Positions 1 to 14,153 of a stretch of DNA of 64,000 nucleotides are shown in pieces. The stretch comes from JBFWUM01 sp050247255 (GTDB lineage: Bacteria > Acidobacteriota > Vicinamibacteria > Vicinamibacterales > UBA2999), in NCBI GenBank assembly GCA_050247255.1, contig JBFWUM010000004.1, positions 50,007-114,006 on the forward strand. Direction: 5' to 3'. The stretch's first letter is position 1. Each line of letters opens with the position of its first letter. The position numbers and the translations under genes were made by a program. The notes under the pieces were generated by a model that was given only the letters and a program-made list of their open reading frames with translations, made no database searches and was not told the origin of the DNA.

Positions 1-166
1 ACAACGGACCGTGACCGACCAGCAATTCGAGGATCAGCCGCTCTTTTTTCGGAAGCGCTGTCGTGGATTCGTCGGCCATTGCTCAATCTTATTACAAATA
101 AGATCGCTAACTCAAGCACATAACTGCGCCAACCTTTTTCGTCCCATGAGTGTCTATTGTGTCGAC

Positions 167-2755
167 ATGCCGCGGCGCCGGGCCGTGCTCCTCGCGACAC
201 TCTGCCTGGCGGCGGCACCTGCCGCATCGGCCCAGCCGACACCTCCCGTCCATCCCCCCGTTGTCGCCGCGCGCGCTGCTCGTCCGCCGGTGATCGATGG
301 CGTCCTCGACGACGAGGAATGGACACGCTCGTTCCCGGCGGGCGGCTTCATCCAGCGCGATCCGGATGAGGGGCGCCCGGCGACGTCCGACACGCAGATC
401 CGGGTCCTCTATGACGATGCGGCGCTGTACGTGGCGGCGCGGATGCTCGACCCGGAGCCGGAGCGGATTACGCGGCGGCTGTCGCCGCGCGACGCCGAGT
501 TCGACGCCGACTGGATTGGCCTCTACCTCGACCCGATGCGCGATCGCCTGACCGGCGCCGTGTTCCGCGTCTCGGCCGGCAACGTGCAGTGGGACGAGCA
601 GATCTTCAACGACACTGCCACCGAAAGCAGCTGGGACGCCGTCTGGCAGTCGGCCGTCACCGTCGATGCCGACGGCTGGAACGCCGAGCTTCGGATCCCC
701 TTGTCACAGCTGCGCTTCACGTCGGCCATCGAGCAGACGTGGGGAATCAACGTCGAGCGCTACGTGCAGCGGAAGAACGAGAACTCGTTCCTCGAGATGG
801 TGCCGAAGAACGAAAGCGGCCTCGCCTCGCGCATGGTCGCCCTCGAAGGCCTGTCGGGGCTGAGCCCGCGCCGCCGCCTCGAGCTGCTCCCGTACCTCGC
901 CAGCCGCGCGGAGTTCATCACCGCCGATGAGGGCAACCCGTTCAACGACGGCACGCGTGCCTTCGCCGCCGGCGGGCTCGACGCCAAGGTCGGCATCACC
1001 AGCAACCTCACGCTCAACGCGACGATCAACCCGGACTTCGGCCAGGTGGAGGTGGACCCGGCGGTGGTCAACCTGAGCCAGTTCGAGACATTCTTCGAGG
1101 AGAAGCGCCCGTTCTTCGTCGAGGGCGCCCAGATCTTCAGTAACTTCGGCTTCGGCGGCTCGAACAGCTTCTGGGGGTTCAACAGCACCGACCCGACCAT
1201 CTTCTACTCGCGCCGCATCGGCCGCGCGCCGCAGCTCGATGCCGACGGCGACTTCACCGACGCGCCCGCGGCGACGACGATCCTCGGCGCGGCGAAGGTC
1301 ACCGGCAAGACGAGCGGCGGCTGGAGCCTCGGGTTCCTCGAGGCGGTCACCGGCAACGAGCGGGCGCGCGTGCAGGAAGGATTGGGCCGCAGCGAGGTGC
1401 TCGTCGAGCCGCTCACCAACTACATGGTCGCGCGCATGCAACGCGAGGCCGGCCGCTTCGGCGCCGGCTTCCTCGCCACCGCGGTCAACCGCCAGCTCCC
1501 CGACGTCCGCTTCAGCGACAAGCTCGCGAGCGGCGCCTACGTATTCGGCGCCGATGCCTACGTATTCCTCGACCGTGGCCGGCAGTGGGTCATCACCGGC
1601 AAGATCGCCGGATCGCACGTCGCCGGGTCGGACGCGGCGATGACCCGCATCCAGCGGGCGTCGCAGCGCTACTTCCAGCGCCCGGATGCGCCGCACGTGG
1701 AGCTCGACGAATCGCGCCGCTCGCTGCGCGGCTACACGACGCGCGTCGTCCTCAATCGCAACAGCGGCCGCTGGCTGGTCAACGCCCAGTACTTCGGCAC
1801 GACGCCCGGCTACGAGTCGAACGACCTCGGCTTCCACAACAACGCCGACCGCCAGGGCGCGCACGGCGTGTTCCTCTGGCGCGAGACGACGCCGCGCGGC
1901 ATCTTCCGCTTCTGGAACGGCTGGGTCTCGAAGTGGTTCACCTGGAACTACGCGCGCGAGCTGCAGGCCAACGGGTTGAACAGCAACTCGTTCATGATCT
2001 TCCGCAACTACTGGGAATTGAGTGTCGGCGGCGGCCGCCGCTGGCGAACGCTCGACGATCGCCTGACGCGCGGCGGCCCGATTGCCACCAACCCCGCCGG
2101 CGGCTTCTTCGGCATCGGCGGCAGCACCGACCGGCGCCGCCGGCTCTCGCTGCAGCCGCGCTACGACTACAACGCCAATGAGTTCGGCGGCTGGAACAGC
2201 ACGATCAACCTGTCGCTCACGGCGAAACCGTCGCCGCGCTGGACGATTTCCACCGGGCCGCAGTGGAGCCGCACGCACAACGTGGCGCAATACGTCGACA
2301 GCGTCGACGATGCGTCGGCGACCGACACCTACGGCAGGCGCTACGTCTTTGGCGAGCTCGAGCAGTCGCAGCTGACGATGACCACGCGGGTCAGCATGAC
2401 GCTGACGCCGACGCTTGGCGTGCAGGTCTTCGCGCAGCCGCTGATTGCGGCCGGCGACTATACGAACTTCAAGTCGCTGGCGGCACCGCGCACGTTTACC
2501 TTCTCCCCGCAGCCCGGCGTCCTCACCGAGTTCGACCTCGACGACCCCGACTTCAACCGGCGGTCGCTCCGCGTCAACGCCGTGCTGCGCTGGGAAATGA
2601 AGCCGGGCTCGACCCTGTATGCGGTCTGGACGCGTTTCCAGGAGGACGAAGCCGTGACCGGCCCGTACGCGTTCGGACGCGACGCGCGGGCGCTCCTCCG
2701 GTCTGATGGGGATGACGTGTTCCTGGTGAAGATCGCATACTGGATCGGCCGCTGA
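167..2755 (+). CDS. Exported CBM9-like / DUF5916 outer-membrane protein
   Basis: ATG 167 gives a clean signal peptide ending near PAASAQ; the frame is open back to base 11 with another ATG at 146, but those starts would bury the signal. Residues ~35-210 resemble the CBM9-like/DOMON module that opens this family (VIDGVLDDEEW). It is followed by INPDFGQVEVDP and FFEEKRPFFVEG, strings typical of DUF5916. The last ~500 residues are rich in alternating Trp, Tyr and Arg, as in outer-membrane beta-barrels. The family's function is unknown; it is common in Acidobacteriota and Bacteroidota. The stop overlaps the next ATG by one base (TGATG), suggesting translational coupling. The 166 bases upstream show no recognisable signal, and there is no good ribosome binding site. 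Confidence 0.82.
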   Translation: MPRRRAVLLATLCLAAAPAASAQPTPPVHPPVVAARAARPPVIDGVLDDEEWTRSFPAGGFIQRDPDEGRPATSDTQIRVLYDDAALYVAARMLDPEPERITRRLSPRDAEFDADWIGLYLDPMRDRLTGAVFRVSAGNVQWDEQIFNDTATESSWDAVWQSAVTVDADGWNAELRIPLSQLRFTSAIEQTWGINVERYVQRKNENSFLEMVPKNESGLASRMVALEGLSGLSPRRRLELLPYLASRAEFITADEGNPFNDGTRAFAAGGLDAKVGITSNLTLNATINPDFGQVEVDPAVVNLSQFETFFEEKRPFFVEGAQIFSNFGFGGSNSFWGFNSTDPTIFYSRRIGRAPQLDADGDFTDAPAATTILGAAKVTGKTSGGWSLGFLEAVTGNERARVQEGLGRSEVLVEPLTNYMVARMQREAGRFGAGFLATAVNRQLPDVRFSDKLASGAYVFGADAYVFLDRGRQWVITGKIAGSHVAGSDAAMTRIQRASQRYFQRPDAPHVELDESRRSLRGYTTRVVLNRNSGRWLVNAQYFGTTPGYESNDLGFHNNADRQGAHGVFLWRETTPRGIFRFWNGWVSKWFTWNYARELQANGLNSNSFMIFRNYWELSVGGGRRWRTLDDRLTRGGPIATNPAGGFFGIGGSTDRRRRLSLQPRYDYNANEFGGWNSTINLSLTAKPSPRWTISTGPQWSRTHNVAQYVDSVDDASATDTYGRRYVFGELEQSQLTMTTRVSMTLTPTLGVQVFAQPLIAAGDYTNFKSLAAPRTFTFSPQPGVLTEFDLDDPDFNRRSLRVNAVLRWEMKPGSTLYAVWTRFQEDEAVTGPYAFGRDARALLRSDGDDVFLVKIAYWIGR

Positions 2756-3279
2756 TGCTGAACACCGTCCGATCCTGGCTGGGCCTGACCGAGGCCCAGG
2801 CGCCCGACCACAGTCCCCTGCGCGAGGTCGTCGACGCGCTCGACCGGCTCGAGCCGGAACGCGCCCGCTATCTGGCCCGCTTTGCCTACCTGCTTGGCCG
2901 GGTGGCACACGCCGACCGCCACGTCAGCCCCGAAGAAACGGCGGCGATGGAGGCAATGGTGCGAGCGGAAGGGCAGCTCTCTTCCGACCAGGCCATGCTG
3001 GTCGTCAGCCTGGCCAAGTCCAGCAACGCGCTCTTCGGCGGGACCGCCGACTTCACCGTCGCCCAGGAGTTCAACGAGACGGCGACCTACGAGGAGAAGC
3101 TGGCGCTCGCCCGCTGCCTGTTCGCCGTCGGCGCCACCGACGCGTCGATCTCGCTGGCGGAAGAGTCGGAGATCCATCGGATTACGAATCACCTGAAGAT
3201 CGACCGCGCCGATCTGACCGCGATTCGGCTGCAGCACCGCCAGGCGCTGCCCGGCATTGCTCGTCCCGGCGGCGAGTGA
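2755..3279 (+). CDS. TerB-like (tellurite resistance / DjlA-type) domain protein
   Basis: A 174-residue soluble protein without signal peptide. Residues ~40-165 form the all-helical TerB-like domain. The acidic-loop motif AHADRHVSPEE (residues ~50-60), which in TerB homologues coordinates a metal, is followed by the paired ATYEEKLALARCLFAVGATD and IHRI segments of the second repeat. TerB-like domains occur in membrane-stress and metal-stress proteins and in DjlA co-chaperones; the substrate here cannot be deduced. It overlaps the upstream DUF5916 gene by one base and is probably its operon partner. No other ter gene is present, so tellurite resistance itself is not implied. Confidence 0.75.
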   Translation: MLNTVRSWLGLTEAQAPDHSPLREVVDALDRLEPERARYLARFAYLLGRVAHADRHVSPEETAAMEAMVRAEGQLSSDQAMLVVSLAKSSNALFGGTADFTVAQEFNETATYEEKLALARCLFAVGATDASISLAEESEIHRITNHLKIDRADLTAIRLQHRQALPGIARPGGE

Positions 3280-3336
3280 CGCCGACTCAACTGTTCAAAA
3301 ATCCGTCCGCATTGTAAGAATCCAGAACAGCGTCAC
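3276..3336. other. Interrupted inverted repeat in the 141-bp gap before the CheB/CheR hybrid
   Basis: GTGACG (3276-3281) pairs with CGTCAC (3331-3336), and CTGTTC (3291-3296) pairs with GAACAG (3325-3330). A 9-base one-sided bulge interrupts the stem and the loop is 28 bases, A/T-rich. It begins over the stop codon of the TerB-like gene. It could be a weak transcription terminator or leader structure; there is no U-tract. The rest of the gap (3337-3420) shows nothing recognisable. Confidence 0.25.
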
Positions 3337-3420
3337 CAGCCGCGCGTCTCCAACTCCTTGGACCGGAATGTGGCGCGCTCTTTGCCGTGGCCCGGTCGAT
3401 GACGATGCGGAGCACCCACC

Positions 3421-7824
<4,404 letters not shown>

Positions 7825-7839
<15 letters not shown>

Positions 7840-9669
7840 CGCGAACACGTACAAGTTGTTGCCGATCGTGCCGCCTCGTCCCGCCGCCCCGCGCGCGGCG
7901 CCGAGCCCGCCGCCGCCGCTGACGGCGATGTACTGGCGGCCGTTGATCGAGTACGCGATCGGGTAGCCGGTCACCGGCGAGCCGAGGTTGACCTCCCACA
8001 GCACCTTGCCGGTGCTCGAGTCGAACGCGCGGAAGCGCCCCACCTGGTCGCCACCGAAGAGCAGCCCGCCGGCCGTGGTCAGCAACGACGTCGTGTCGCC
8101 CGCCTGGCCGTAGGTCCAGAGCGTCCTGCCAGTCTCCGCGGAGAACGCCTGCACGGTTCCGCGCTGGACGTTCGGCGCAGTCGACGGCACCCCCTGCATG
8201 CGGATGCCGTAGAGCGACTGCGGCGACGGCTTGTCGAGCAGCGCCGTCACGTTCGTGCAGCCGTTCTGCAGCGGGAAGAACATCGTGTTGGTCGCCGGAT
8301 CGTAGGCGCCGGAGGGCCAGTTGCGGCCGCCGCCGGTGCCGGGGCAGACAAAGCGCTCCTGCCCCTGGGCGGTGAACAGCACCTCGGGGTTGATCTGCAC
8401 CTTCCCGTCGGCGTCGATGGTCCGGATGATGTTCTGGAACACCGTCGGCCGCGCCCAGAGGAACTCGCCGGTGCGCGCGTCGAGCGTGTACATCACGCCG
8501 CTCTTGCCGGGAATGCCGGTGATCACCTTGCGCCGGTCGCCGGCGCGCACGTTCGGGCTGATCCACTGCACGTCGGCGCGGTCGGGCGCCACCGCGGTGG
8601 TGACGACCATCCGCTCGAACGGGTGGTCGAGGTCCCAGTGATCGACGAGGTGCTGGTAATGCCAGACGATCTTGCCGGTGTCGGCGTTAATGGCCAGCGT
8701 GCTGTTGTGGTACAGGTGCTCGTTGTCGTTGCCGCCGAGCAGGTACTTCGGCGCCGGTGACGTCACCGAGGTGCCGACGAACACCAGGTTCAGCTCCGGG
8801 TCGAAGCTGGGGACCATCCACGAGCCGACGTGGATGCGCTGCTCGAACGGCACGTCGCCCCACGTCTCGAAGCCCGGTTCGCCGGGCGCCGGGATCAGGC
8901 GCGTGCGCCACAGCTCCTTCCCTGAGCGGGCGTCGTGCGCCAGGATGACGCACGCGTCAGGGCCGCCCTCGGGCTCGCAGCCGCGCCCGGAGATCATCTT
9001 GCCGTTGGCGACAATCGGTCCGGAGGTGTGCTGCGCGCCCTTCTGGTAGTCGAGGATCTTCGTCTCCCACACCAGCTGGCCGGTCTGGGCATTGAGCGCA
9101 AACGCGAAGTTGTCGGCGCTGGTGTCGAGGATCAGGTTGTCGTAGATCGCAAGATTGCGGTTCGTCGTCGGGGTCGGGAAGTACTTCTGCAGGTCGTCCG
9201 GCAGCTGCCGGCGGTACTGCCACAGGATGTCGCCGGTCTGGGCGTCGATCGCCTGGATGACGTCGAGCGGGTTCGGGAAGAAGAGCGTGCCGTTGTAGAC
9301 GAGCGGCGTCCCTTCCTGCACCCCGGGCGCGAGCGAGCGCGTCCAGACGAGCGACAGGTTCCGCACGTTGTTGCGGTTGATCTGGTCGAGGGCACTGTGG
9401 CCCCACGACGCGAAGTTGCCGCGCCACATCAGCCAGTCGTTCGGGCTTGGGTTGCGCAGCATCTCGTCGGTGACCGGCCGGAACGTCCGCAGCGGTCCCT
9501 GGGGCTCCGCGGGCTGCGCCGCCGGGGGCGGGCCGCCGCGGCGCGGCGCCTGGCCCTGGGGCGGTGCCTGGCCGGCCGGCGCCGGTGCGGGCGCCTGGGC
9601 CGCCGCCAGCCAGATCGTCGCGCCGAACATGGCCACAGCGATCGCGGCGGCCTGAATGCCTCTCTTCAT
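7825..9669 (-). CDS. PQQ-dependent alcohol dehydrogenase-like protein, exported
   Basis: A 614-residue periplasmic beta-propeller quinoprotein. ATG 9669 is preceded by GGAGGA nine bases upstream and gives a signal peptide (MKRGIQAAAIAVAMFGATIW). Residues ~24-60 are an Ala/Pro/Gly-rich linker. Repeated propeller-blade signatures (INADTGKIVWHYQ, DARTGEFLW, SAETGRTLWTYG) and a VDHWDLDHPF segment match the family of PQQ methanol/ethanol dehydrogenases, which pass electrons from substrate oxidation to cytochrome c. Two cysteines sit close together (GRGCEPEGGPDAC). Unlike the second PQQ enzyme at 58423 it has no cytochrome c domain, so it needs a separate electron acceptor. No PQQ biosynthesis gene lies in the window. 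The substrate is unknown. Confidence 0.88.
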
Positions 9670-9697
9670 CTTGGGTGTTCCTCCAAGCCGATGATTA

Positions 9698-9726
9698 TTG
9701 ACGCCCTCAGGTCCGGCGTCCATACT
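9698..9726 (+). promoter_or_regulatory. Predicted sigma-70 promoter for the 9747 hydrolase
   Basis: TTGACG (9698-9703), a 17-base spacer, then CATACT (9721-9726) lie in the 77-base gap between divergently oriented exported-enzyme genes. Expected initiation near 9733 leaves a very short leader with GAGGAG (9733-9738) eight bases before the GTG at 9747. Prediction by pattern only. Confidence 0.4.
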
Positions 9727-9746
9727 TTCGCCGAGGAGCGTGAGCT

Positions 9747-11138
9747 GTGAACATGAAGACGTCATGGAGGATGTCGGCCGGGCTGATCGCAGTGGTCCTG
9801 GCGGTGGCCTTCGGCAGCCAGCAGCCGGTATCCGGCCAGCGCGGCGGCGGCGCGCCGGGCGGCCAGGGCGGCCGTGGCCAGGCGGTGCCGGTGAACCTGC
9901 CGGCTGAGCCGACAGCGGTGAGCCTGCCGCGCATGGAAAAGATTACCGGTCCGGGCGCCATGTATGACTCGTCGCCCGCGCAGTGGCCGGGACGCGACAT
10001 GGCGCACTTCAAGTACGTCGCCAGCGAATACTTCGTCTCCGGCACCGCGAACGGCGCGCCGTACACGACGCGCGTCGTCGTCCGCCAGCCGCAGGACAAC
10101 GCGCGCTTCAGCGGCCTCATCGTGGCCGAGCCGATGCACCCGATCGGCGCCGCCCACGCCTTCGAGTACAACTCGGTCTACATCATGGACTCCGGCCACA
10201 TCGCCGTCGAGATCGCGACGGCCGGCATCCAGAACTTCATCAACTTCAACCAGCAGCGCTACGGCCGCATCCAGGTGGCCAACGGCCAGGCGCCGGAGAT
10301 CCTCGCGCAGGTCGGCGCGCTGGTGAAGAGCGCGAACGGCCCGCTGGCCGGGCTGCCGCAGCGCAAGATGATCCTGTGGGGCACGTCCGCGAGTTCCGGC
10401 ATCCTCGTCAGCTACCTGCCGGCGCACACGGTGTTCCGCACGCCCGACATGAAGCACATCTATGACGGCTTCATGCCGACCTCGAACGGCGGCAACATCC
10501 AGCCGGTCGACGTGCCGATGATCCAGGTGCCGACCCAGCACGAGTACGAGCGCGTGGCGACGTCGCAGCAGGACGGCGATGCGCCCGGCGAGCAGTTCCG
10601 CGTCTACGAGTTCGCCGGCCTCGGCCACCTCGACGCCCGCAACAACCCGCGTTTCACCGCCGCCGATTGCGTCAACCCGCGGACGACCTTCCCCAACGAG
10701 GCGTACTTCTCGGTGGCGCTGCACCACCTGCTGCAGTGGGTCGACAAGGGGATCGCGCCGCCCAAGGCCGAACGCGTCATCAACGACCGCTACGCCGGCA
10801 ACGACGGCAGCCTGATGCTGCTCGACGAGCAGGGCAACGCCCGCGGCGGCGTGCGCAACCCGTACGTGGACGTGCCGATCGCGAAGTACACGGCGCGCAA
10901 CAGCGGCAAGGCGCCGGCCGGTCCCCGCGGCGGCGGCGGCATGAATGCCGGCGCGCTGTGCAACTTGAGCGTGTGGGAAACCGCCATCGCCCCGGCCACG
11001 CTGCGCCAGATGTACGGATCGCCGGCGGGCTACCTGCAGAAGTTCGAGGCCCGGCTGAACGAGCTGGAACAAGCCGGCTGGTCGCTGCCCGTCTACCACG
11101 ACCTGCTCCTGGCGGATGCGAAGGCCGTAAAATTCTAG
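9747..11138 (+). CDS. Exported alpha/beta hydrolase-domain protein
   Basis: A 463-residue exported protein. GTG 9747 has GAGGAG at ideal spacing; ATG 9753 (two codons in) is an alternative. The signal peptide (MSAGLIAVVLAVAFGSQQPV) is followed by a Gly/Arg-rich stretch (QRGGGAPGGQGGRG). The body matches the alpha/beta hydrolase-domain family of ~450 residues (PF20091-like): the nucleophile elbow appears as WGTSASSG, so the Ser is retained. The acid and His are probably among the conserved blocks around residues 270-300 (EFAGLGHLDAR). Substrate unknown; related proteins act on esters or lactones. Divergent from a PQQ dehydrogenase and followed after 3 bases by a membrane protein gene. Confidence 0.78.
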   Translation: MNMKTSWRMSAGLIAVVLAVAFGSQQPVSGQRGGGAPGGQGGRGQAVPVNLPAEPTAVSLPRMEKITGPGAMYDSSPAQWPGRDMAHFKYVASEYFVSGTANGAPYTTRVVVRQPQDNARFSGLIVAEPMHPIGAAHAFEYNSVYIMDSGHIAVEIATAGIQNFINFNQQRYGRIQVANGQAPEILAQVGALVKSANGPLAGLPQRKMILWGTSASSGILVSYLPAHTVFRTPDMKHIYDGFMPTSNGGNIQPVDVPMIQVPTQHEYERVATSQQDGDAPGEQFRVYEFAGLGHLDARNNPRFTAADCVNPRTTFPNEAYFSVALHHLLQWVDKGIAPPKAERVINDRYAGNDGSLMLLDEQGNARGGVRNPYVDVPIAKYTARNSGKAPAGPRGGGGMNAGALCNLSVWETAIAPATLRQMYGSPAGYLQKFEARLNELEQAGWSLPVYHDLLLADAKAVKF

Positions 11139-11141
11139 GGT

Positions 11142-13199
11142 TTGCACCGGCTTCGTGACACCTGGGCGACGGCGGCGATTCCACTCGCCGCCGTCGCCTT
11201 CCTCTGCCTCACCTTCCTGATCGGGTCGACGCCGGACGAAGAGGAATTCCGCTTCGCCATCCTCGGCACGTGGCTGCAGGTCGGCGCGCTGTCCGCCGGC
11301 CGGATCGACTTCTGGTCGCCGCTGATGGGCCTCGGCATCCCGCAGCCGTTCGTCCCGACCTTCGTGTTCCATCCGTTGGCGCCGCTCCTCACGATCACGT
11401 CGCCGGCAACGTGGGCGCGGATCTTCCTGAGCGTCCATGTGGCCTGGGGCGCTGCGGGGATGTGGGTCCTGCTCGGGCGTCTTGGCGTGTCGCGGCTCTC
11501 GCGCAGCGTCGCGGTCGCGACGTTCCTGCTGGCCAGTCCCGTGCAGAACTACGCGCTGGTCCAGTTCTGGCCTTCCCACCTCATCGTCTGGACGACCGCG
11601 CCGTGGCTGCTGGTGGCGGCGTGGCGGCTGCTCGACGCGGAACGCGCGGAGCGGACGCGGCGGGCCATCATCCTCGGGCTGCTCGCCGGGCTGGTGTTGG
11701 CCAACACGAACCCCGGCCACGTGATCGTCTACATCGTGCTGGTGGCAGCGGTCGCCGCTGGCCGATGGCGGCAGGTATGGGCGCGCGCCGGAGCGCTGGC
11801 AATCGCGGGGGGCATTGCGCTCGCCGTCGCCGCGCCAATGCTCGCGCAGCTCTGGCATGAGCGTCCCTACTTCGCGCCCGACCTCGGGCTGGCGAATGTT
11901 CGCGAGCCAATCCCATGGTGGGGCGTCCTGACGCTGCTGCTGGCGCCGCTCGGCACCTCGGATGAGGAGTTGCGGTTGCCGCGGCTGCTCTTCTTCGGCG
12001 GGCCGTTCGCGCTGCTGGCGTTGGCCGGGTGCATCCACTATTGGCGGACGCATCGCGACCTCGTGCTGACGGTGGCGCTTGGCTGCCTCGCGGTGTTCAC
12101 CTCGATCGGCCCGCAGTCGATCGTCTCGGCGCGCTACCAGTTTCGCGATCCGGTGACGCTGGCCGCGATCCCGCTGGCGGCGCTCGCGCTCGACCGCCTC
12201 GTCGCCACGCGCCGCGGCACCGCCGTCGCGGTCCCCGCCCTGGTGATCCAACTGACGGTCCTGTGCTTCGCGATTGCGCCGGCGGCGAGCCGGGCGTGGG
12301 TCCCCGACGCGCGCGCCGTCGAATGGTTCCGCGGCGCGACGGCCGCGACGGAAGCGGCCGACATCCTCGCCGGCCTCATCACCACTCCCGATCGCGTCGG
12401 GTCGGCAGAGGCATCCCCCGATCGCCTCGTGGTGTCGCCATTCATCGACGACGAGAGCTACGAAGGGCGGCTGCTCATGGAGGGGCTGGGCGTCAACGCG
12501 CTCGCCTACCGCGGCATCCCGCTGGTGAACGGCTGGTTCAAGGCGGTTTCGACCGGCACGGTGTCGCCTGACGAACGTATGTTCTACGGCCGCGTGCAAG
12601 TGCCGCAGCCGCTGCTCGAGTCGGCCGGGACGCTCGATGTGCTCGGCATCCGCTACGTGCTGGCGCTCCCGGAGGACACGGTCGCCGACGGCCTCGCGCC
12701 GCGCGGGACCATGCGGCGCAAGCTGGGCGGGCAATTCGTGCTGTACGAGAACCCCGATGCCTGGCCGGCCGCATTCCTCGCCGCGCCGTCGATCGAGCAG
12801 GCGACTCCCGCGGCGTTTGCCGATTGCCCGCACGATCGCCTGCTCTGCCGCGACCTGACGCCGCTCGTGAACCAGCGCCTGCCTGAAGCGATACGCGTGA
12901 CGCGCGACGGGTCGGCGCTGGACGTGCGGATGCTTCCGACCGCGGGCCCGCGAATCGTGGTGGTGACGCAGATGTACCGGCCGGATTGGGTGGCGCGGGC
13001 CGGAAACGGTGACGCGCTCGAGACGCTGCCGATTGCCGGCGCGTTGACCGGCGTCCGGGTCCCGCCTGGCGTCACCACGCTGACGCTGCGCTACCGGCCG
13101 TGGCCGGTGATCGCCGGCTGGACGCTCGCGGCGGCTACGCTCGTCGCCGGCGTGGCGCTCCTCCTCGTTCAGCGTCGAGCAGGCGCCGCTTCACGCTGA
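11142..13199 (+). CDS. Polytopic membrane protein, YfhO/GT-C-like topology
   Basis: A 685-residue protein with about ten hydrophobic segments in its first 400 residues and one at the C-terminus (WTLAAATLVAGVALLLVQ). An acidic, non-membrane segment (SPDRLVVSPFIDDESYEG and following) lies between them. The order (membrane block, periplasmic region, final helix) and the early GIPQPFVPTFVFHPLAPL segment resemble YfhO-type and other GT-C-fold membrane glycosyltransferases, but no diagnostic motif settles this. The start is uncertain: TTG 11142 is used because no better in-frame codon precedes the first helix and only a weak AGGG is nearby. It follows the hydrolase gene by 3 bases. The last 65 bases overlap the convergent Ada-like gene. 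Confidence 0.6.
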   Translation: MHRLRDTWATAAIPLAAVAFLCLTFLIGSTPDEEEFRFAILGTWLQVGALSAGRIDFWSPLMGLGIPQPFVPTFVFHPLAPLLTITSPATWARIFLSVHVAWGAAGMWVLLGRLGVSRLSRSVAVATFLLASPVQNYALVQFWPSHLIVWTTAPWLLVAAWRLLDAERAERTRRAIILGLLAGLVLANTNPGHVIVYIVLVAAVAAGRWRQVWARAGALAIAGGIALAVAAPMLAQLWHERPYFAPDLGLANVREPIPWWGVLTLLLAPLGTSDEELRLPRLLFFGGPFALLALAGCIHYWRTHRDLVLTVALGCLAVFTSIGPQSIVSARYQFRDPVTLAAIPLAALALDRLVATRRGTAVAVPALVIQLTVLCFAIAPAASRAWVPDARAVEWFRGATAATEAADILAGLITTPDRVGSAEASPDRLVVSPFIDDESYEGRLLMEGLGVNALAYRGIPLVNGWFKAVSTGTVSPDERMFYGRVQVPQPLLESAGTLDVLGIRYVLALPEDTVADGLAPRGTMRRKLGGQFVLYENPDAWPAAFLAAPSIEQATPAAFADCPHDRLLCRDLTPLVNQRLPEAIRVTRDGSALDVRMLPTAGPRIVVVTQMYRPDWVARAGNGDALETLPIAGALTGVRVPPGVTTLTLRYRPWPVIAGWTLAAATLVAGVALLLVQRRAGAASR

Positions 13200-14013
13200 G
13201 GCCCCACCGGTACCCGCCGAGGCCGCCGTCGCCGCGGATGACCCGATGGCACGGCACCAGGATCGCCACGGGGTTGGTCGCACACGCCCGCGCCACGGCC
13301 CTGGCCGCGGAGGGGCGGCCGAGCGCGCGCGCGACCTCGGCGTAGCTCTTCACCTCGCCTGCCGGGATCGACTGCAGGTAGCGCCAGACGCGCGCCTGGA
13401 ACGCGGTCGCCCGGACATCGAGCGGAATCGCGGCGGCCGAGCCGGGATCCTGGAGCCGGGTGAGCACGTGCGCCATCCAGGCCTTGAACTGCGGCGCGCC
13501 CGACGGCGGCATGTCGGCGATCTCCGCTCCCGGAAACTCCTCTGCCAGCAGCCGCCGCAGCGCGGCGTGTGAGCCGCCGAACTGGACGAAGCAGACGCCG
13601 CGATCCGTGGCCGCGACCATCAGCCGGCCGTACGGCGTCGGCGCCGACGCGCACGAGATCGCCAGTCCGCGTGCCCCGCGCCGATAGTCCTGGAAGGTCA
13701 TGCCGAAGCGCGCCGCCGCCTCGTGCGCCCGGCTGCTCGACGAGAAGCCGGCGTCGTAGATGGCGTCGGTCACCGACGGACGTTGCCGCAGCGCCCGCTT
13801 GAACGTGTCGACGCGGCAGGCATCCGCGTACTGCTTCGGCGTCAGGCCGACGAGTGACTTGAACGTGCGCTGGAAATGAAAAGGGCTGACCCCGAGCCGC
13901 GCTGCCAGCGCGTCGAGCGACCGTGCCTCGGCCCCCTGCTGCCGCAGCAGCGCGCAGGCTTCCCGGACGCGGGCTCGCCAGACCTCGGGAGTGTGCATGG
14001 CTGAAGTGATCAT
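13135..14013 (-). CDS. AraC-type regulator fused to methylated-DNA-cysteine methyltransferase
   Basis: A 292-residue protein using ATG 14013 (ATG 13998 is an alternative; neither has a strong ribosome binding site). Residues ~15-105 are an AraC HTH domain (LAARLGVSPFHFQRTFKSLVG). Residues ~120-280 are an O6-alkylguanine-DNA alkyltransferase with the acceptor-cysteine motif VPCHRVI and the DNA-binding FQARVW segment. It repairs O6-methylguanine by irreversible transfer to Cys and probably regulates its own expression. The N-terminal zinc domain of E. coli Ada, which carries the methylphosphotriester-accepting Cys38, is absent, so the inducing signal must differ from classical Ada. The 3' end overlaps the membrane protein gene on the other strand. 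Confidence 0.9.
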   Translation of the reverse strand: MITSAMHTPEVWRARVREACALLRQQGAEARSLDALAARLGVSPFHFQRTFKSLVGLTPKQYADACRVDTFKRALRQRPSVTDAIYDAGFSSSSRAHEAAARFGMTFQDYRRGARGLAISCASAPTPYGRLMVAATDRGVCFVQFGGSHAALRRLLAEEFPGAEIADMPPSGAPQFKAWMAHVLTRLQDPGSAAAIPLDVRATAFQARVWRYLQSIPAGEVKSYAEVARALGRPSAARAVARACATNPVAILVPCHRVIRGDGGLGGYRWGLSVKRRLLDAERGGAPRRRRA

Positions 14014-14153
14014 GCCGCGATTGTGCGGCGAACGCGAGGGCTGGGGCACTCCGGATCTTGCGGCTGATCTCAGGCCGTTCTCAGAGAGGCGCGCCGGGCA
14101 CACCAGGTACCCCGTTGCCGGCGTGACCTTGCCTCGGAGCCGCCCATGACCGC

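Noticed and set aside
704..2908. A 734-codon minus-strand frame opposite the DUF5916 gene
   Set aside because: Shadow of a real gene: repetitive Arg/Val/Glu composition, no recognisable domain, and it spans two true genes.
2755..3279. Tellurite-resistance island
   Set aside because: A single TerB-like protein without TerC, TerD or TerZ genes; the domain is widespread in unrelated contexts.
3276..3336. Small RNA or attenuator before the CheB/CheR hybrid
   Set aside because: The stem has a 9-base one-sided bulge and a 28-base loop, no U-tract and no promoter that I can defend; kept only as a low-confidence structure.
9762..12833. A 1023-codon open frame on the minus strand opposite the hydrolase and membrane-protein genes
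   Set aside because: Arg/Ala/Pro-rich composition with no domain, no signal and no ribosome binding site; it mirrors the codon bias of the real plus-strand genes, as high-GC antisense frames do.
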